Source: Limanda limanda | Taxonomy: Eukaryota; Chordata; Actinopteri; Pleuronectiformes; Pleuronectidae | Reading direction: 5' to 3' | NCBI RefSeq assembly: GCF_963576545.1 | Contig: NC_083654.1 | Coordinates: 18,131,199-18,195,198 of the forward strand | DNA length: 64,000 bases | In this document: one piece after another, positions 50,243 through 63,611 of the stretch | How positions within the stretch are numbered: the stretch's first letter is position 1 | Layout: each line of letters opens with the position of its first letter | Translations under genes and position numbers: made by a program | Notes under the pieces: generated by a model | Seen by the model: the letters and a program-made list of their open reading frames with translations, nothing else | Told to the model about the DNA's origin: nothing | Databases searched by the model: none

Positions 50243-53200
50243 GTCAGTCAGTGGAAAACAGAGCAGCCTCTGAGTTCAGGGACGGAGGGAGACGGAGCTG
50301 AATGTGATTCATGATCAATGGTGCTTCTCCAATTACATTCCAATTAAATGCGAGTCTCAAGCACGGCTCTCGTACAGCCGAGCAGCTCCTGACAGGCCTG
50401 TGTGCCGTCCTCATAACAATGGACGTCTACTCAGGGACCAGCTCGCTCCCTCACACACCAACTCTCACACTTTCTTTATCCATCCATCCATCCGCAAACA
50501 TTTATGTGCCTGCAGAGCAAAAAAAAAAAAAATGCCCCTGCCACTGAAATGAATGTGGCTTTATTACAGTCAGATTAAGAGCAGTTCAAAGGGCTAATGC
50601 CCACTATTACATCAATGCTGGTTTAACACCGCCTTACACTCAACAGTCAATAAAGAGCAAGGGAGATGGAGGGAGAGCAGTGGAGCAGAACCACCGGGGA
50701 TAAAGACAGCGACGGGAACGAGGGAGGACGGAGAACGAGGAGAAATAAAACAGAAATGTTAGAGGGAGGAGTGAAGCGTGACTAACGTGGACCACAGCAT
50801 TAAGCTTCAAATGATTCCAATTACACTGGTGTGATTGATTAGATTGTTGCATTGGTTAGATTAAGGCTGGCAGAATATAAATCACAATGAGAGTGTGAGT
50901 GTGGATCCAAACAACAGCAGCTGGACGTGGAGAAGGAGACACATCCAGGACAAGGAAAACAACACAGAGAAAGCTGAGAGCCACGAGAAGACACATCAAC
51001 AATCAGTCTGTGCACTGGGGGAAGAGAACGCTGTGATACCGAGCTGTGGAGCTGGGGAGTAATACGTGTTTTTAACGTGTCACAAACTGTCAGGTGCTAA
51101 TAATCACGTTGTTCCGATTTTCAGGTTTGGTTATCGGACAGATCCTGATACGAGGAAATGGGAAACGCTGCTCGTTTTGCTTTATTTTGAATTCAAAGTT
51201 CCAATGAACATAAACTGAGAAATCTGATGGATTTAGAAATAATGAAATAAACTAGTTCAACCACACCTCTTTTTAAATGTGGATGAAAGGTAGTAAAATG
51301 TTTTTTTTCGGGAAATTAATATTCTTACTAAAATGAACTTTCACAGAAGGTTGCAGCCAATGATTATTTTTATCATCAGTTTTTCTTCTGATGATTGTTT
51401 GATTAATCAATGATAGACGAGTCAATCAAATTTCATAAAGTATAAAAAAAAATAGATCCTATCTAGAGCCTGGCAATACATCAGTTGGATTTGTCAATAT
51501 GACCTTTTCACAGACAAACCATGTAGAAAATATGTTCATTTATGTTTCTCTCTATATATTTGGTTGCATTTTCTTTTCATTAACTTTGTTTATAATGAAG
51601 TTTCAGATTGAATTATAAAATATTAAGCCTCAATTACATTTTATTGACATAATAAATATTTTACTTTCCTTTATCGGTATCAACATCTGTCACCAAAAAT
51701 CCATATTGTATGACCGGAGGTGAAAATAACATTTTTTAATAGCTCAAGCATTTGTTCAATCATCAAAAATCAATAGTCATCAATACAGTTGCTGATTGTA
51801 TTCCTGCAATTTCTAAATTTTTAATGTTTGAGCTTGTCTTTCAGGGATAAAAATCGACATAATTTTAGTAACAGCGGTGAAGTTAGATTATCTTTTCGTC
51901 ACCTTTAGCTAGAGATTAATATGATTTTAAATGAGAGAGGTTTAGTAACAGCACACACACACTGTAATTTTGCACTTGGACCGATTCTGAGGATTTAATG
52001 TTCTGCCTGCTTCACAACCGAGCCCGGTGATTAATATCAAAATTGTCGGGCTTCTCATTGATTTAATGACGAAACCTGAAACCTGTAATCATTCACAACA
52101 AAGATGGACGTCGGAGTCGGAGTCACCCTCCGCTCTCTCGCTCTCGGTAAACGGCGCCGTGGCAGAACGGGACACAGCCGACTGGAATTGAACATAGCAG
52201 CACAGTTAATTATCCGGTGCTACATGGGACGATGCATTATTAACGTGTGCGAGCAACATGAGTCGGTGTTCTCCGGCCCACTGGGGCGTTTGGCTCAACC
52301 GGCTCCGTGGATGCTGATGAGAAACATGCACCGAGGCGGCGTTGGGGAGGAAATCGCAGCCGGTTGGTTGCAGTTTATGGGTCCTGTATTGATTCGCCAG
52401 GAAAGTTAGGAGACTTCTGACTGGCCCCGGTGTAAAACCAGTTCGATCCCTCTCCTCTCCTGTGGCCCCTGGGCGCCCGTCCTGCTGGGCGAAGGGTCTT
52501 GAACCGCCCAGACTGGCGGCTGAGGGCGAGCCGGACACGTTCCACTCTGTCGAGCCTCACACTCCACAGAACAGGTGTCAGTCTCCACTAACCCCGACAA
52601 ACAGCAGGCACCAGTCTCTCCACCCGACCTGTGCGGTAATAACAACCTGTAGCTCCGTCTCCACAGATAAGTGCATCGATCTGGGATTATTAGACACATC
52701 TTGTGCAGCACATGCGTGAGCGGCCAGACGTGCTGGAGCTGCCCTGTCGTTACGGGGACTCTACCTCCGGACGAGTGGGCGCCACATGTGGCAACCTAAT
52801 TCACGAATTAAGACCCGGCCCACTTAATATGGTAATTGTGTCCTTTTAAATGAATAATCCATCACTTTCTGTCAGCGCCCCTGAGTTAAAGCAGTGTCCG
52901 TGGAGCCTGGAATAACGACTAAAAGCAGTATTAATTTTACATCTGCTGCTTTTGCTTTACTTGTTTCCTGCAGGTGCCTCTTCATCCCCCCCCCCCCCCC
53001 CCCCCTCTCATCCCTTCACTCCTGCTCTTCCTCTGCTCTCCTTAAATTAAATTAAATCCAATTGGCTTGAACACAAATCGCTCGGTGGGCCTGACGTACG
53101 CTTCGTGTGAACACAAACAAAACAAATTGAGCACGGAAACAATACGTGCGAGCAATACACACAGTGACTACGAAGCGGAATTAAAACCCGTAATCCTTTA

Positions 53201-53670
53201 AATGTGCGCAGGACAATTAGAGAGAGAAGAGATTTGACGAGCAGGTGCTGTGTTTTTTTCTTCCGCGTCCCCCCCCCCCTGCTGTGTTGAGGGTTACGAC
53301 AGGTGGCGACAGGCTTTTCCGTGCATCCCGGTGTCACTCTCCATCCAGAGGGGGCTGGGAATTACCGTAAAAACCCGTGTTCCCGATTCAGCGGCAGGTT
53401 CCTCCACAGCCAGTGTTCTCCGGCTCGGGCCCAATCAGCCTCTCTGACAGAGACAAACAAATACACGCCCACGTTCTAACGGCTACATGTAAATACGGTG
53501 ACACTAACCCCCCCCCAGCAACTCGCCCGGCAGAGCGATGGAGGCGTACATAAACATGGCAGCCTCTTCAATTGACATCTTCTGGTGCATCCCACAATGC
53601 AATTTGCACCCCACGCACTCGCTCCATTCTCTGCAAATAATTACCTGTTGTACCGAGGCTGTCCGCGCGC

Positions 53671-53673
<3 letters not shown>
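50243..53673. other. presumed intron 1, no exon seen
   Basis: Largely unique; AT-rich at 51.1-52.0 kb and more GC-rich at 52.1-52.8 kb. A C run lies at 52986-53004. No protein motif recognised in the GC-rich part. Confidence 0.5.

Positions 53674-53742
<69 letters not shown>
53674..53742. repeat. (GT)n microsatellite with CG-alternating lead
   Basis: About 34 GT units preceded by ccgcgcgcgtgcg, so alternating purine-pyrimidine DNA extends for over 75 bases. Confidence 0.95.
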
Positions 53743-53746
<4 letters not shown>

Positions 53747-55031
53747 ACTAAACTCCCAGCAGCACACAGAGACGTGTGAGCTCACTTTAGGCATAATTGC
53801 TGAAAGCAGCAGAAAAAAAGAAACTGCACACATAATGGGGGCAGATGGACATTTTGAGTCATATGCAATACTGCAATCTGTTCCACTTGCTTGCAGCGTG
53901 CACAGCAGTCACTCTCCACAGACAAAGCTGCTAAGTACACTACATCGCGTTGTAGTGACCCGCTCCTAACAAGGAGCAGATCTTCTCCTTACAGCCGAGA
54001 AGAGAGTGAAGCTTCAAAAAGGAACACCGAGCGGAGTTTGCTTTTTTATTCAACTAACACTTTGAGAGTATCGATTTCTTTGTTGGTCCATGTAGTGTTT
54101 CCCTGCGTGTCTCCAACTTCGCTGCGTGTAGATTAATTGGAGGCGCTGCTTTCTCTCGACTCCATCCCCCACGTTTGCAAACCCTCGTTTCTCTCCGGCG
54201 CGACGCTGGATGCTGTATCTTCATATTCAGCCGTCCACATGTATCTTATCTTTCCACATGCACAACCTCGGGAGATTCTCCATCAGCACGTATACCCCGA
54301 ACGTCGTGCCGCTGTTTTATTTAACCCTCCTGCCAGACACAACATTAATAAGACAAGAGTCAGACTGCATTCACACTCCCATTATTCAATTATTGATTTC
54401 CAGTCGTTTCAAATGCGTCTGTCAAAAGACATTTAAATATTTTTTCTCTGCAGACATACAGGCACAGGAGGTGTGTGTTTGTGTGTGTGTGTTACAAATT
54501 GAGTGTGTGGCGTTTTGAATGGTTTAATAAAGTTTGCCATCAGGTTGCATTATGGGCAATGTAGGACCCAGTTGTTCTGCATATTGAGTTTGATGGTTAA
54601 TATATCTATGCTCATTCCTTCCAACTAGAGTAGTTGTGTTATAATTTGAAGGGTTTATCTCCCGAATACAATTTGGAGATGAGCTCATGGAGTCCATCCT
54701 CAGCTCCTCCATCACTGTGTGACACGCTGATTGGCTGTCACCTTCCTCCATCAGCGGACAGGAGCCTCCTTCCTCAGGCTACCGAGCTGTTTCCATGTTA
54801 TTCCCAGAACTGTTTGCCTCGATGCTAAGTGGGGCCCTTTTCCACCCGCCATGAAAAATTAACCAAATACCCAGATCATTTATCATAATTTATACCGCCA
54901 GACAGCTGCGGCGAATACAGATGTTGCGTTTGAACATCTTCATTTGCTGTGAGTGTAGTTCTGCGGCATCTGTGATGACGAGTAAATGGATCAATTAAGT
55001 CATTGTATAGCGAGTCTGCAGACACGCACAG

Positions 55032-55063
<32 letters not shown>

Positions 55064-57029
55064 TGCGGTTAAATATATTCTGTTCCAGTTGAACAGGCTT
55101 TCAGGCAAAAGCAGGTGATGCAACGTGTCTGTCTGACAGCTTCGGTGTGGTGCACAGCTTGTGTGCATGTATGCTACAGAATGGCCTATAAACTGTCAAC
55201 TTGTGGCAGGGCGGCGTGCGAGCCCCGACAACATGGGCTGTTGATTTTTCCCCGAGCCACCTTCAACTTCCCGAGGCGCGGTGCAGTTTTGGAGGCAGGG
55301 CTGAAAGAGGGCAGAGAAATGCAATTACTGGTAAATAGAGACTCCCCGCTACTGCAAATGTATCCAGGGTCCAGAAATTATTCCTCACAAGGCTGCGAGA
55401 GGTGTGTGTTTCTGTGTGTGTGTGTGTGTGTGTGTGAGTGTGTGTGCGTGAGTGTGTGTCTCACATGGTGTGAATCATTGTGGCGGTGCCATTAAAGCTT
55501 ATCAAACTCCAACGGAGCTGCCAAGCTGTGGTCGGCTCTCTCCTCTCCCCCCTTGCAGGGCGTCTCTGAGTGGCTGTGGCCGCCGGCTGTTGCCCACTCA
55601 CGCACCCCCGCTGACCCTCGCTGGGCGTCGGGCAGAATGGCCAAAAAGCCTTTGGCAGCTTGATTCTCTAGCTTTTACGGACAAGTCAGTCTAATCCAAT
55701 CCTCCCAATTCAGCGCTAATAACAGCTGGATAGGGTGTCCGGGTCGCAGGCTGTGATAATGGCTCCGGTACATTTTGTTCCACGTCTTCCTCCTGCCATC
55801 GCCTGGAACCTTGTGCCCTTTTCTCTTTTTTTTCACCAACTGTTTTCTTACTGCCGCAGCTTTTCGTCGAGCTTCGAGTTCAGAGGCACCGCTTTCCTTT
55901 TTAACGCTCGCGAGAGAGTGACTTGTAATGACTCGTGGCAATTGTGACAATCTTTTCAGTTCCAGGCAATGTACACCTGCGACTGTATTGTGCTCCGTGA
56001 CAGTTTTTTCTCAAGGACGGAACAATAGGAATGAAACTGCAAAGAGGTGTTCAGGCAGTCAAGGGATTCACACAGCTATCAATGCATTTCTGCTGTTGAG
56101 CATTTTCGACTGACGAATATTAATCAACTGTCACTTCGCTCTGTCTTGTGATTGATTAAAGCTGCCTCTTATTTCCCACAAGCACCCAGGGATACTGGAA
56201 ACATCTATTCTATACTCTCAGTAGCATCACTTTAATTTAAACTCCATTACAAATCCTACATCGTTATTTAATTTAATAATTTGGTGATTGCTACACGTCC
56301 TACAAGTTCATCCTGGAACACAGAAACAGATTCACCTCGTCCACAAAGTACAACAAGAGACTGGGATGTGTCTCAGTGGCTCTGGAGCAGAAACAAATCA
56401 ACAGCATCTCATATCAAAGCACCGAGCTCTGTCATATCTACAGTCAATACTCACTGCAATTACCAGGAATCCAAAACCTGTGCATATCTATTCCAGACAC
56501 GCACTCGTAACTCTAACAAGAAGATACTTTTAGACCATTTTGAATCTCTTTCTCAGCATTTTTGTGTAAAATTAAAATAAGAAATCTAGAGATGTCAGCA
56601 AGGAAAATGTTGAAGCGAAGCATTATGCAAGATGTCAGTTTCGAGATGTGGCACTACTTAGATTCAATTGTATAAAGTACAGCTGCACATTAAAAGCTAT
56701 TTTAAAGAAGTATTTGTTGTGTATTCCTAGATTGATTGATTTACTTTACGTGTTCTTTTTCAGTTATTACTTTAAACTAAATCGCAAACAAAGGTCTATG
56801 TTATTTATCCTTTGAATATACAGGACAGGGTTAGTAGCATACAGCTGTTAAACTACGTTTCATACTTTTCGGGGGTTTATTTCAACTGGTATCGGATTGT
56901 TTCTCGATATCGGAATCAATACAAGTAGGAAAAAAGGTGTCAGAACATCTCTAGCTTAAAATATTCATGAAAGCAAAATGCAGTCTTGTTTATAAGTCAC
57001 CTATTAAATAAATAATGAGTTATGTTTAT
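53743..57029. other. presumed intron 1, no exon seen
   Basis: Unique sequence with a CA tract at 55031-55059 and TG repeats at 55401-55460. Nothing recognisable as coding on either strand. Confidence 0.5.
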
Positions 57030-57037
57030 ATTTAAAC

Positions 57038-57809
57038 TAGGGCTGGGCAAGTTAACTAGTTAATTTCGAGTTAACTCATCACTTATTTAACTCTAACAAT
57101 TATTTTATCTCGCATTAACTCAGGTTTGATTATTTATTGTTTTATTGTGAAAGTCAGGCTTTTATTTTGTAAATGTCTGTTGCTGACTGCTGCGGAACCG
57201 GAAAAAAGAAAATAATTGGCGGATAAACAACCATGGATAAGGGTACGGAGCTTTTACATGGCCATTTTAATTTTAAAGTTCTTCCAGACGGCGGAGTCGA
57301 CAGAACCAAAGTTATTTGTAGCCACTGCCAAGGTGAATTTTCTTATCACCGGAGTACTTCCAGTCTAAAATATCACCTAAATGCAAAACACACAGTTGAT
57401 ATCAACAAATCACTGAATCACGGAACAGCGAGCGGAGCGAGGCTTCGGCAGACTACGTTAGACGCAGGGAGGAGTATACATTTTTCATAACGAAGAGGAT
57501 AACATTAATGCCCTGGCAGTGGCATTGACCTTTAATTTTGTATTTGCTTTGATAACATTGTTAAGTTGAGATTTACACTGAATATTTTATTTAACTGCTA
57601 CTGTATTAAATGCTGATGTAAAAAGTGTTTGCACAACAAATGTTATGGCACTTTCGTTCATATGGCAGAACATTGAAAATAAAATTGCGCTATACACTAC
57701 TTTTTAATTCATTATTGGATTTTACGTATACAAATGCGATTAATCGTGATTAATCAGGGAAATCATGCGATTAATCGCGATTAAAAATGTTAATCGTTGC
57801 CCAGCCCTA
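57038..57809 (+). mobile_element. hAT-type element, family 2 copy B, with BED zinc-finger frame
   Basis: 772 bases with ends tagggctgggcaa and ttgcccagcccta, flanked by the perfect 8-base duplication atttaaac (57030-57037 and 57810-57817). Subterminal gagttaactc repeats lie on the left and gcgattaatcgcgatta repeats on the right. It retains a BED-finger frame but lacks the transposase core. Confidence 0.94.
57233..57490 (+). pseudogene. BED zinc-finger remnant of hAT transposase (85 codons)
   Basis: Begins MDKGTELLHGHFNFKV and contains VICSHCQGEFSYHRSTSSLK then YHLNAKH. This is a C-x2-C ... H-x4-H BED finger as in ZBED-type hAT proteins. It ends at a stop after about 85 codons with no catalytic domain, so it is a truncated transposase exon. 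Confidence 0.8.
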
Positions 57810-57817
57810 ATTTAAAC

Positions 57818-58760
57818 GTTTCATGGGACATATTGTACAGAGCATATAGCGATTTCAGCGAGGTGCCTGTAATGACAACAAATGGCCAGAAGGTTTTTCA
57901 CAACCTGTTTCTCGATCCCAGATGTGAGATGTGCAGGGAGCGTAGTTGCCAGTTCTGCTAATGAAAGCCGAAACCTGCCCGGCGTATTTCTCCAAGTGCT
58001 GAAAAATGGTTTTGTTCAGGTGCAAAACAATCCTGCTTCCATCTGTTCTCGATAGATTTCACATTGATTTTTCATCCCTAACAAATCCCAAACAGCTGCG
58101 TGACATGTGCACAGAGTCATTCCTTTGAATAGATTTTATGTATATTGTTTTGAGAGATAAAGCACGTAAACAAATAACTAAATTTGGGTTTTGCAGCGCT
58201 CACAATCAATACAGGGGGATCGTTAGAGACAGAATGGAAGTCGAATGTCTATTTTATATTGTTCAAAATACAGTTATAGCTTCATCTCTTTCCCTCAGGA
58301 CTTAGACTTTCTAATCGATTTTCAAGGAAACTGTTCAGTCGAACAACAAAAGCCTCTCATTCCTCCAACATCTGCATTCTGCAACCCTCAACAAGACAAA
58401 AGCGATAAAAGAAAATCAAAGAATAGATCCAAATCGCTGATAAAATATTTTCCAATTAAGTTTCCTAATCCCAGCAGTGTGAGCTGTAATATGTCTATTT
58501 CTACCGGGAGAATTCCCCTGGTGGCGTCGGCTCCTTCTTGGTTACTGTACTGTACCACCTCCAAAGAACATAAGCCGTTTAACAGTCTTTCAAAAGACTA
58601 AATTCCCTCTTTCATTAGTGAACCTGCTCACTCAGCCACCATCACTCTGACTGGGGAGTCAACATGATGCGTCCCCCTTGGCTCATCACACACATTCATC
58701 AGATGTCTGCCAAAAGTCTGCGTACGTACGAGTTCTGCTCCATGCATTATTAATTATCGA
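57818..58760. other. presumed intron 1, no exon seen
   Basis: Unique sequence. The 118-codon frame at 58245-58601 has no recognisable motif. Confidence 0.5.
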
Positions 58761-58769
58761 GTGTGTGTG

Positions 58770-58856
<87 letters not shown>
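58761..58856. repeat. (GT)n microsatellite
   Basis: About 46 GT units with one GCAT interruption near the left end. Confidence 0.96.
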
Positions 58857-58858
<2 letters not shown>

Positions 58859-60232
58859 AGTATGTGTGGTGTTTTTCCTCGTGTGCAGAATCAAGATCAT
58901 TCTGCTCACGTTCATCGATGGTGAAGTCCATCCATCTTTATTGAAAACCAGTTATATTTGTATTTTGCTGAATTTGCTAATATTTCTCACTGTATATTGG
59001 AAGAAGACGTGCAGCTGATGGACAAGTACAAGTTGCAAAGTGCAAGTCTTTAACTATTCGTGGACAAACCGTGATAAATAATGAATAACACAGTAAAACC
59101 AAGATAGTTTTTAGACTTGAACTCAGGAAAATGTGCAGAAAATTGGGTTTGTGTGGCACGTAGAAGGAAATAGTGTTTACAGGAAATTGTCGGTAACATT
59201 CAGGTGAGGGGGGGGCACCGCTGTGGAGCATGAAGGAGGCAGGATGTGACGTATCAATCCCAAATTATTTCTTTGCATGAGAATTTTCCACATTGCTTCG
59301 CCAACAGATGTTAAATCTCATTTTCTCATCTTTTACTACATCTTTTTCCGCCTCTTCTTCATCCTGAGATATTTCTATTCTCGAGTCTGTGTATGTTCCT
59401 GCGTGTTAGGAACATACATTTCAGGACATTTTCCTGCTTAGTTCTCACACGGACTCACTCTGACATTTTCCAAGGCAGCTGGCAGGGAAAATGTCCAGAG
59501 TAGCTGACTGTGATATTTGCTTTCTAACATACAGTCCCTCTGGAAATTTTGAGGAAAATGTCAGGATTTAAGTACATTTCTAGTATTGCTTACAACCAAA
59601 TGTCTTTGTAACGTTTTTGTTGTGGAATTTTAATGAAAGAATAAATAAGGAGATGAATATTTGAAATCATGACGAAGGTGGGTTTTGTTTCAACAGGAAG
59701 TTGTCGGGGGCGGAATTTAGATCAGAGCATCAATCGATCCATTTCTCCTCTGATTAATTTATCTTTTCTCGCAGACATTCTCATTCATTACTTTAAGTGC
59801 CACTAGCGGCTTCCACCGTGTCTCCATCATTAATTAAATAAGAATGAATATCTTAACCGTCTACGACAGCGCAGGTTCAAATCAGGCTCAAATTAAACCA
59901 TAAATGCAAATCGCGTACTCAATATTACAGCCAGGTATTCAATCACTATAATCAATATCTCTGAATGGCGGAATTAATACGATGTTAGTGCTTGATTGGC
60001 AACATTATGCTAAAGACACGGCCCCTTGAAGCGGAGTCTGTTCTGAGCAGCAAGTGTGTATGAGCAAATTTGTCATATTACCTTGACTGTCAGCATCAGG
60101 CCATACATGCCACACGTCATTGACGGGGTCATGCATTTTTCATAAGGTTGTACATGTATTTTAATGAGCAGGGCTGCTGAGGTGTGCCGCCTCCGCGTGA
60201 AGGAAAGCCTTCACCCCTCCCTCCCATTCAGC

Positions 60233-60272
60233 GCCTTGGAGTGGTTGGCCTGTCAGTCAACCACTCCAAGGC
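60233..60272. repeat. perfect 15-bp inverted repeat with 10-base loop
   Basis: gccttggagtggttg at 60233-60247 is the exact reverse complement of caaccactccaaggc at 60258-60272. The loop is gcctgtcagt. Confidence 0.97.
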
Positions 60273-60612
60273 CTCACACTGCTTGTCTCTCGCGGTATCC
60301 TCCAATATCAATCACGGCGAAATCTTTGCATATTTTTCGCGGAATAATTAAGAGGAGATTGCAACGTGGCGCAGGCGATCAATCTGCAAATCAGCGGACC
60401 AGATTAAATCCAAAATTCCGACTCTGTTTTTGCAGATGGCAAACTAAACAGGCTAAACTGACAGAGACGCGTTCGGATGGCAAGCCGGATACCCCCCCCC
60501 CCCCCCCCCCCCCATGCCGAGTGGAGGAGCCCATGTCAGTGCCTGTGTGTAATTTGGAATTAATGGGACGGTAAAACTTTTAATTCAAAATCTCAGCCTT
60601 GGGGACAAACAC

Positions 60613-60659
60613 ATTTGCATACAAATGAACACAATTTCCTGTTTGTTCGGTATGCAAAT
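60613..60659. promoter_or_regulatory. pair of octamer (POU) motifs in inverse orientation
   Basis: ATTTGCAT at 60613-60620 and ATGCAAAT at 60652-60659 are perfect octamer sites, with their first bases 39 apart and an acaatttcctg SOX-like stretch between. POU and SOX factors bind such sites; function here is inferred only. Confidence 0.45.
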
Positions 60660-62610
60660 ACAAAAGAAGGAACTCACGGAGGCGCTGCCAGAGTCAAACA
60701 AGCAGCGCGACTCTCGCCCAAGTGCAGAAAGCGCAGGCACCCAACCGAGCACTTCAAACACAGCTCTGTTTGAGATACCAGACTTTGGTTCGGGCTCAGC
60801 CGAGACCCTCCTGAAGGACGGCACAGTCTGGGGGGGACTCGGGGTAACCTTTCTTTTCTCATCTCATTTACACCTGGAAATAACAAGTGAGGTGAGTCTT
60901 CCTGCAAACACTGCAGGCAATTAAACGCCGCTGATCTGAGGTGGAGGAAGGAGCGAGAGACGCCCATCCCAGGGGCGGGACGCGGCTGAAATGCAAAAGA
61001 GCAAAAAAAAAAAAATGGAATCATTTCAGTGTAATTAACAAATTACACCACTATAAACCTTTCTTTGGGAACCGGTGTGAGAGCTCAGAGAGGAATGTTA
61101 GTATTAATTGCAGGTTTTTCCCGCACAAAAGGGCTGAGATAAGCTTTTCTGAATAATGCAAAGAATTCAAGGAATCTGTCCTCTGTGGTTTTTCAATAGA
61201 GGTTGCGGAGATGCTCTGCATGTCAATGACACTCAGGGTATGAGGCTTCGATCTGATAGCGCACAATTCATCACTGTAAACATTAAGTAGACAGAGAATG
61301 GAGGGGACTTGTTTGCATTAACATAAATGACTGGCGTGCGGGATGAGGAACAAACCTCCAGCTTGTTAATTCCGGCGTCCAGGGCCATGTGCTTGCCAGG
61401 TTGGATTTGGTTCAGACGCTAAACAGTGCACTTAATGCCACAGTGTGTTAAGTCTGGGTTGCACTGGACGTGGCTAACTGAGGCAGGCATTACTCATCTG
61501 CCGATACACATTCCAGTCTCGGCTTTTTTTTTTTCCCGGGGATATCTGGTCACAGAGACGGCCGCACAGCCGCTCCACCGAACGCCAAATAGCCGGATTT
61601 GTAATTAAGTCCCGGGTCATAGCTGAAATGACCCCAGACATCGGGCGATGTTGAAAAAACAAACCCATTTCCCAATGAATTCTCATTAGTAGGCGCTGCA
61701 GCAGCTCCCCATGTACAATTCTCCCTTGGAACTCTGAAGGTGACACAGCAGTTACAGTGGACTGTGATGGGGCACTGGGGAGCCGTACTTCATATCACAG
61801 GACTGCTTCCTCTGCAGAGTAAAAGGTTTCAACAATCAGCAGCTGCAGCCTTTTTGGGAGGGAGGAAGGAAAATCGTCCCTCTCTGGCAGGGGCAGGTGG
61901 TGTTTTTTACACACGGCCGATTGGTAGATATAGGCGCCGCTTCATTCGCCGTTAAACGAAGGATAAACCTCCTCCAGATCATTCCTGCTTGCCTCAGATA
62001 TAATCCAGTCCCTAAATCATTAATTAATAGAGTTTGCATCAACAGTAAATTTCCGCAGGAGCCTCTGTCACCGGCGCCTCGGTGTCTCACAGCGACACTA
62101 AATCTGCGGGTTAAGGAGTCTTCGGCGCCAAGGTTTTGAGGACACTGCAGAGAAGTAAGGAACAGCTTCCAACGTGTCGTCGGCTTATTAAAAGTGAAAA
62201 ACCAAATGTGCCTGCAGATTTGTGGAACGTGCTCGACCGACGGGTCAGACGCCATCCAGGAGCTTTTCCATCCTCCGGCCCCGGGATTGGAAACCGGTGT
62301 CCGCGCTGCTGGGCCTCTGGTTACCGAGCGGCCTGATCACATTTCGTATTCACTCGCCGACTGTGGGGCTGATTAAATCTGTATTTAATTGGATCAGATC
62401 TAGTCGTGATGGAGCGCTCCCCCCGGCGTTTAACCCACGGTCCTCTGTCAAGTGAGAGGGGGAAAAAATACTGTGGGGGAATTAGGAGCGGGAAATGAAT
62501 ACCAATGATAGGCTGAGCTAATAGTCCGAGCAGGAGGGAGGGACCACACCTGCAGGGCGGTACAGTGAGGAATCAGAGATACAGGCTTTTCTGTCTGTGC
62601 ATACGTCAGT

Positions 62611-62612
<2 letters not shown>

Positions 62613-62666
<54 letters not shown>
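62613..62666. repeat. (GT)n microsatellite
   Basis: About 27 uninterrupted GT units. Confidence 0.95.
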
Positions 62667-62668
<2 letters not shown>

Positions 62669-63611
62669 GTGTGCGCACAGGCCCCTTTCTTCCTTGATTA
62701 GTTAGACATTGTCTTATTCAGGTCACACATATACTTTTCTGTTTGATTAGCTCCATTATGAAAGCACATTAGGGATAATAACACGACACGACAGCATTCA
62801 AAAAACTCGCCCCCAATCAAAAACCATAATCAATTTGTCACGATTACTCTACATGTGTTCAGAGGGAGAGAAAAAAAACAAAGTGGAACAAGCAAATTTG
62901 GCATAATTTCAACACAATCTTCACAATTATTCCTCGGCGATCTGAGTCGAGCTTCACCCTGTGTGCGTGCGTGCGCTGGACGATGTAAAGTATCCTCGAG
63001 GTTCTTTAATGATCCTTAATGATGTGTGGCTTTGCTCGGAGCTATAGAGCAAAGAGTAAACAAGAAATGACTCAAATGCGAACCTTACTGCATCAGGATT
63101 TGTGCATGGGTGTTATAATTGGCCCCTCTGCGTAAATTGTGCCCCCCTTAACGGCCCCCCCGGATTCAGAGAAATCCTCGACCCGCCCCTGTGTCAGAGC
63201 CATCACATAAACCGCTGGACATTTAACCCGTTGGTGTCTCGACTTGTTTACACAGATCACTCTGGTATTTACAGCAGTGGCCCGAAGTCCCAGGGAGGCA
63301 GGGTTACACACACAGTAAAAAACCAGGCCGGTATCACTGGCCATCAAACAGCCTCATATGTATGATTAAAAGTTTATCGCCTTGCTCAAGGGCGACTGGA
63401 TGGTAAACGTTGAGAGATGGTGAAACGTCTCCATTCCAAGGCTTCGCACGCTGAGGTGTCGACGCCGTCACCAGACGAGAACATCGGTGATGGATCGTTC
63501 TGCCGAGTTATTTTTTATAAGATAAATTATTTTAACTTTGAATGCTAATATTGAGAACAAGTTTTCTACGGTGAGGGAGAAACTGTAGCTATGACAATAT
63601 AGTTATGGTAT
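62667..63611. other. presumed intron 1, no exon seen
   Basis: Unique sequence without recognised coding or repeat features. Confidence 0.5.

Larger units (their letters stand above)
58857..62612. other. presumed intron 1, repeat-poor and possibly regulatory
   Basis: Few simple repeats apart from a C run at 60494-60514. It contains a perfect hairpin (60233-60272), paired octamer motifs (60613-60659) and ATTAATTAAT-type homeodomain motifs near 62020. No coding exon recognised. Conservation cannot be judged from one sequence. Confidence 0.45.
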
